A stretch of 5,904 nucleotides of DNA from Desulfobacterales bacterium (GTDB taxonomy: Bacteria; Desulfobacterota; Desulfobacteria; Desulfobacterales; JAUWMJ01). Under the pieces are notes generated by a model. That model saw only the letters and a program-made list of their open reading frames with translations, made no database searches and was not told the origin of the DNA. The stretch covers positions 1-5,904 of the forward strand of contig JAUWMJ010000221.1 in the NCBI GenBank assembly GCA_030613225.1, read 5' to 3'. Made by a program: the position numbers and the translations under genes. The stretch's first letter is position 1; the number at the start of each line of letters is the position of its first letter. Below, piece by piece: positions 5,028-5,904 of the stretch.

Positions 5028-5268
5028 CAGATCTCGTAAAATGCTAGGAAAATAGGTCTTTTTTTTGGACATTATCGGGCGTAGTGAAGCCTTTTCGGAA
5101 CATAGGTTTCCGGTGTCGGGTGTCAGGATTCAGGCTGGCTCTCGCTTTTTTACTACTGACACCTGACACCCGACACCTGAAGCTTGAGTGCAGTGTCCAA
5201 TTATTATGCAATCCTGCGTCACATAAGAGCTCGCCGCGATTTTTTAATGATTGATGACGAGGTCTGTA
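5028..5268 (-). repeat. Long inverted repeat, right arm (mate at 1078-1327)
   Basis: This is the reverse complement of the left arm. It includes the 25 bases (5244-5268) that in the left arm encode the end and stop of the 455-1102 gene; here no such gene adjoins, so the fragment is orphaned. It differs from the left arm by retaining heptamer DNA where the left arm has the GC-rich mini-palindrome. Similarity fades between about 5014 and 5028. It lies 38 bp before the truncated RAYT copy B. Confidence 0.95.
5112..5177. repeat. Heptamer tracts forming a 16 bp perfect stem
   Basis: GGTGTCGGGTGTCAGG (5112-5127) is the exact reverse complement of CCTGACACCCGACACC (5162-5177), with a 34-base spacer that includes a T6 run (5146-5151). 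The right side is three tandem heptamers: TGACACC (5157), TGACACC (5164) and CGACACC (5171). Only a short T run is present and it lies in the loop, so a terminator role is not supported. Confidence 0.8.
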
Positions 5269-5306
5269 ATAACTATTCCTGAACTAAAAAAAAAGCCGGG
5301 CCTAAT

Positions 5307-5548
5307 CGTCTTTAAAAAACAAAATAACTCGCAATATGATTTCATTTTTTATATAGTATGCCATGCCAAGATTAGCTCGTTTAGACGCCCCTGGAGTCTT
5401 GCACCACGTTATTATGCGGGGGGATCGAACGTAATAAAATATTCAGGGATAAGGCCGACCAGGACAATTTTATCGACCGGCTGTCTCGGCTCATACCGGA
5501 ATCACAAACCGCATGTTATGCTTGGGCGCTGATGACCAATCACTTTTT
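5307..5548 (+). repeat. Direct repeat of the 5' end of RAYT element A
   Basis: This stretch matches 1415-1664 at high identity, roughly nine of ten bases by eye. It covers the outer CGTCTTTAA, the AT-rich leader and the first ~60 codons of the transposase. The match stops at the HUH motif, where it meets the central palindrome at 5544-5569. Confidence 0.9.
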
Positions 5549-5555
5549 ATGTTGA
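5363..5555 (+). pseudogene. RAYT copy B, truncated and frameshifted
   Basis: The ATG at 5363 matches RAYT A's start. The leader AGGA has become AGTA, which weakens the ribosome binding site. The protein reads MPRLARLDAPGVLHHVIMRG and then hits a frameshift caused by one extra G in a run (GGGGGG at about 5418-5423, five in copy A), giving DRT-stop. Correcting it restores IERNKIFRDKADQDNF and on to AWALMTNH, followed by FLC and TGA at 5553-5555. The copy ends immediately after the first histidine of the HUH motif (equivalent to His60). The second His, the catalytic Tyr and the whole C-terminus are missing. It is dead. Confidence 0.9.
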
Positions 5556-5569
5556 GTTCAACATAAAAA
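5544..5569. repeat. Perfect palindrome joining two opposed RAYT fragments
   Basis: TTTTTATGTTGA (5544-5555) and TCAACATAAAAA (5558-5569) are perfect 12 bp arms around a GT centre. Each arm encodes Phe-Leu-Cys-stop at the end of the RAYT fragment on its own strand. Outside the arms the symmetry weakens to the ordinary similarity of two diverged RAYT genes. Confidence 0.9.
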
Positions 5570-5749
5570 ATGGTTGGGAATCAGAGCCCATGCAAAACAT
5601 TTTGTACCGGTTTCTGAGAGCACCTTACCCTGCCGATCCAGGAAATTAAACCTGTCGGTGTCATCTTTAAATATTTTTCTTCGCTCGATGCCTCTTACAA
5701 TAATGTGATGAAGGGCACCGGGGGCATAACCACTGGCTTTAAGTAGTAT
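5558..5749 (-). pseudogene. RAYT copy C, truncated N-terminal fragment, start codon lost
   Basis: On the minus strand 63 codons are open from 5749 to a TGA at 5560-5558. From residue 9 the product reads APGALHHIIVRGIERRKIFK, and later CFAWALIPNH, FLC and stop. This is clearly a Y1_Tnp N-terminus of a different lineage from copies A and B. The residue count to PGALHH and to NH (59-60) equals that of RAYT A exactly. The first codon is ATA (5749-5747) where ATG is expected, and residues 2-8 look mutated. It ends at the same motif as copy B. Catalytic residues beyond the first HUH histidine are absent, so it is inactive. Confidence 0.85.
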
Positions 5750-5904
5750 GCCAGGGGATATCCATATATCAGATAAAAAATAGAAACTTATTATTTTAGG
5801 GGCGTTCTGGAAGTCCGTCCTGAGAAGTTAAATAGTTAACAGTGTCCCGTAGCCTAAGTTGTTGTATTTCAGGGTAAAACACAAAAAGAGAGGAAAAAAA
5901 AGAT
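5750..5904. other. Leader of RAYT copy C and unassigned DNA to the window end
   Basis: No gene is supported here. On the minus strand GGGACACTGTTAA (5848-5836) resembles GGGACGTCTTTAA at the outer end of RAYT A (9 of 13 match) and might mark the outer end of element C. The final 56 bases are A-rich and featureless to my eye. Confidence 0.3.

Noticed and set aside
5112..5177. Intrinsic terminator at the 16 bp heptamer stem
   Set aside because: The loop is 34 bases and no U-tract follows the stem. There is also no gene ending just upstream on either strand.
5251..5532. 93-codon ORF on the plus strand across the right repeat arm and RAYT copy B
   Set aside because: It is a shadow frame. The transposase-like protein appears only in the frame starting at 5363 after correcting one extra G.

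Overview
This 5.9 kb window looks like accessory DNA from an anaerobic bacterium. A Desulfobacterota (sulfate-reducer-like) host is my best guess. The guess rests on several REP-associated tyrosine transposase (RAYT) copies of a type I associate with that group, on tandem heptamers of the TGAAACC/TGACACC type, and on two PflA-like radical SAM genes. The assignment is from memory of these families, not from a search.

Layout from left to right. (1) Positions 1-383 hold the C-terminal half of a membrane-bound metal-dependent hydrolase (YdjM-like). (2) Positions 455-1102 encode an unrecognised membrane-anchored protein with a His-Gly/Cys pair spaced as in caspase-fold (clan CD) peptidases. (3) Positions 1078-1327 are the first arm of a ~245 bp inverted repeat; its mate is at 5028-5268. 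The arm begins inside the 3' end of gene 2 and carries heptamer repeats. (4) Positions 1412-2373 are a RAYT insertion bounded by perfect 12 bp inverted repeats. Its gene (1474-2340) is nearly complete but frameshifted in its last ~25 codons. (5) Positions 4427 to 2362 on the minus strand hold two coupled radical SAM genes. The distal one ends exactly in the right terminal repeat of the RAYT element. (6) Positions 4557-4759 are a 203 bp MITE-like element with 23 bp terminal inverted repeats and nested internal palindromes. (7) Positions 5028-5268 are the second arm of the long inverted repeat. (8) Positions 5307-5749 hold two dead N-terminal RAYT fragments in tail-to-tail orientation. Both are cut off at the first histidine of the HUH catalytic motif and are joined by a perfect palindrome.

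The only clear metabolic unit is the two-gene radical SAM operon. It resembles glycyl-radical-enzyme activases and PflX/AmmeMemoRadiSam-type proteins, but no glycyl radical enzyme, AMMECR1 or Memo gene lies in the window, so its substrate is unknown. Most of the rest is transposase-related repeat DNA. RAYT A is the only near-intact transposase here and could in principle act on the smaller repeats, but nothing in the sequence proves that link.
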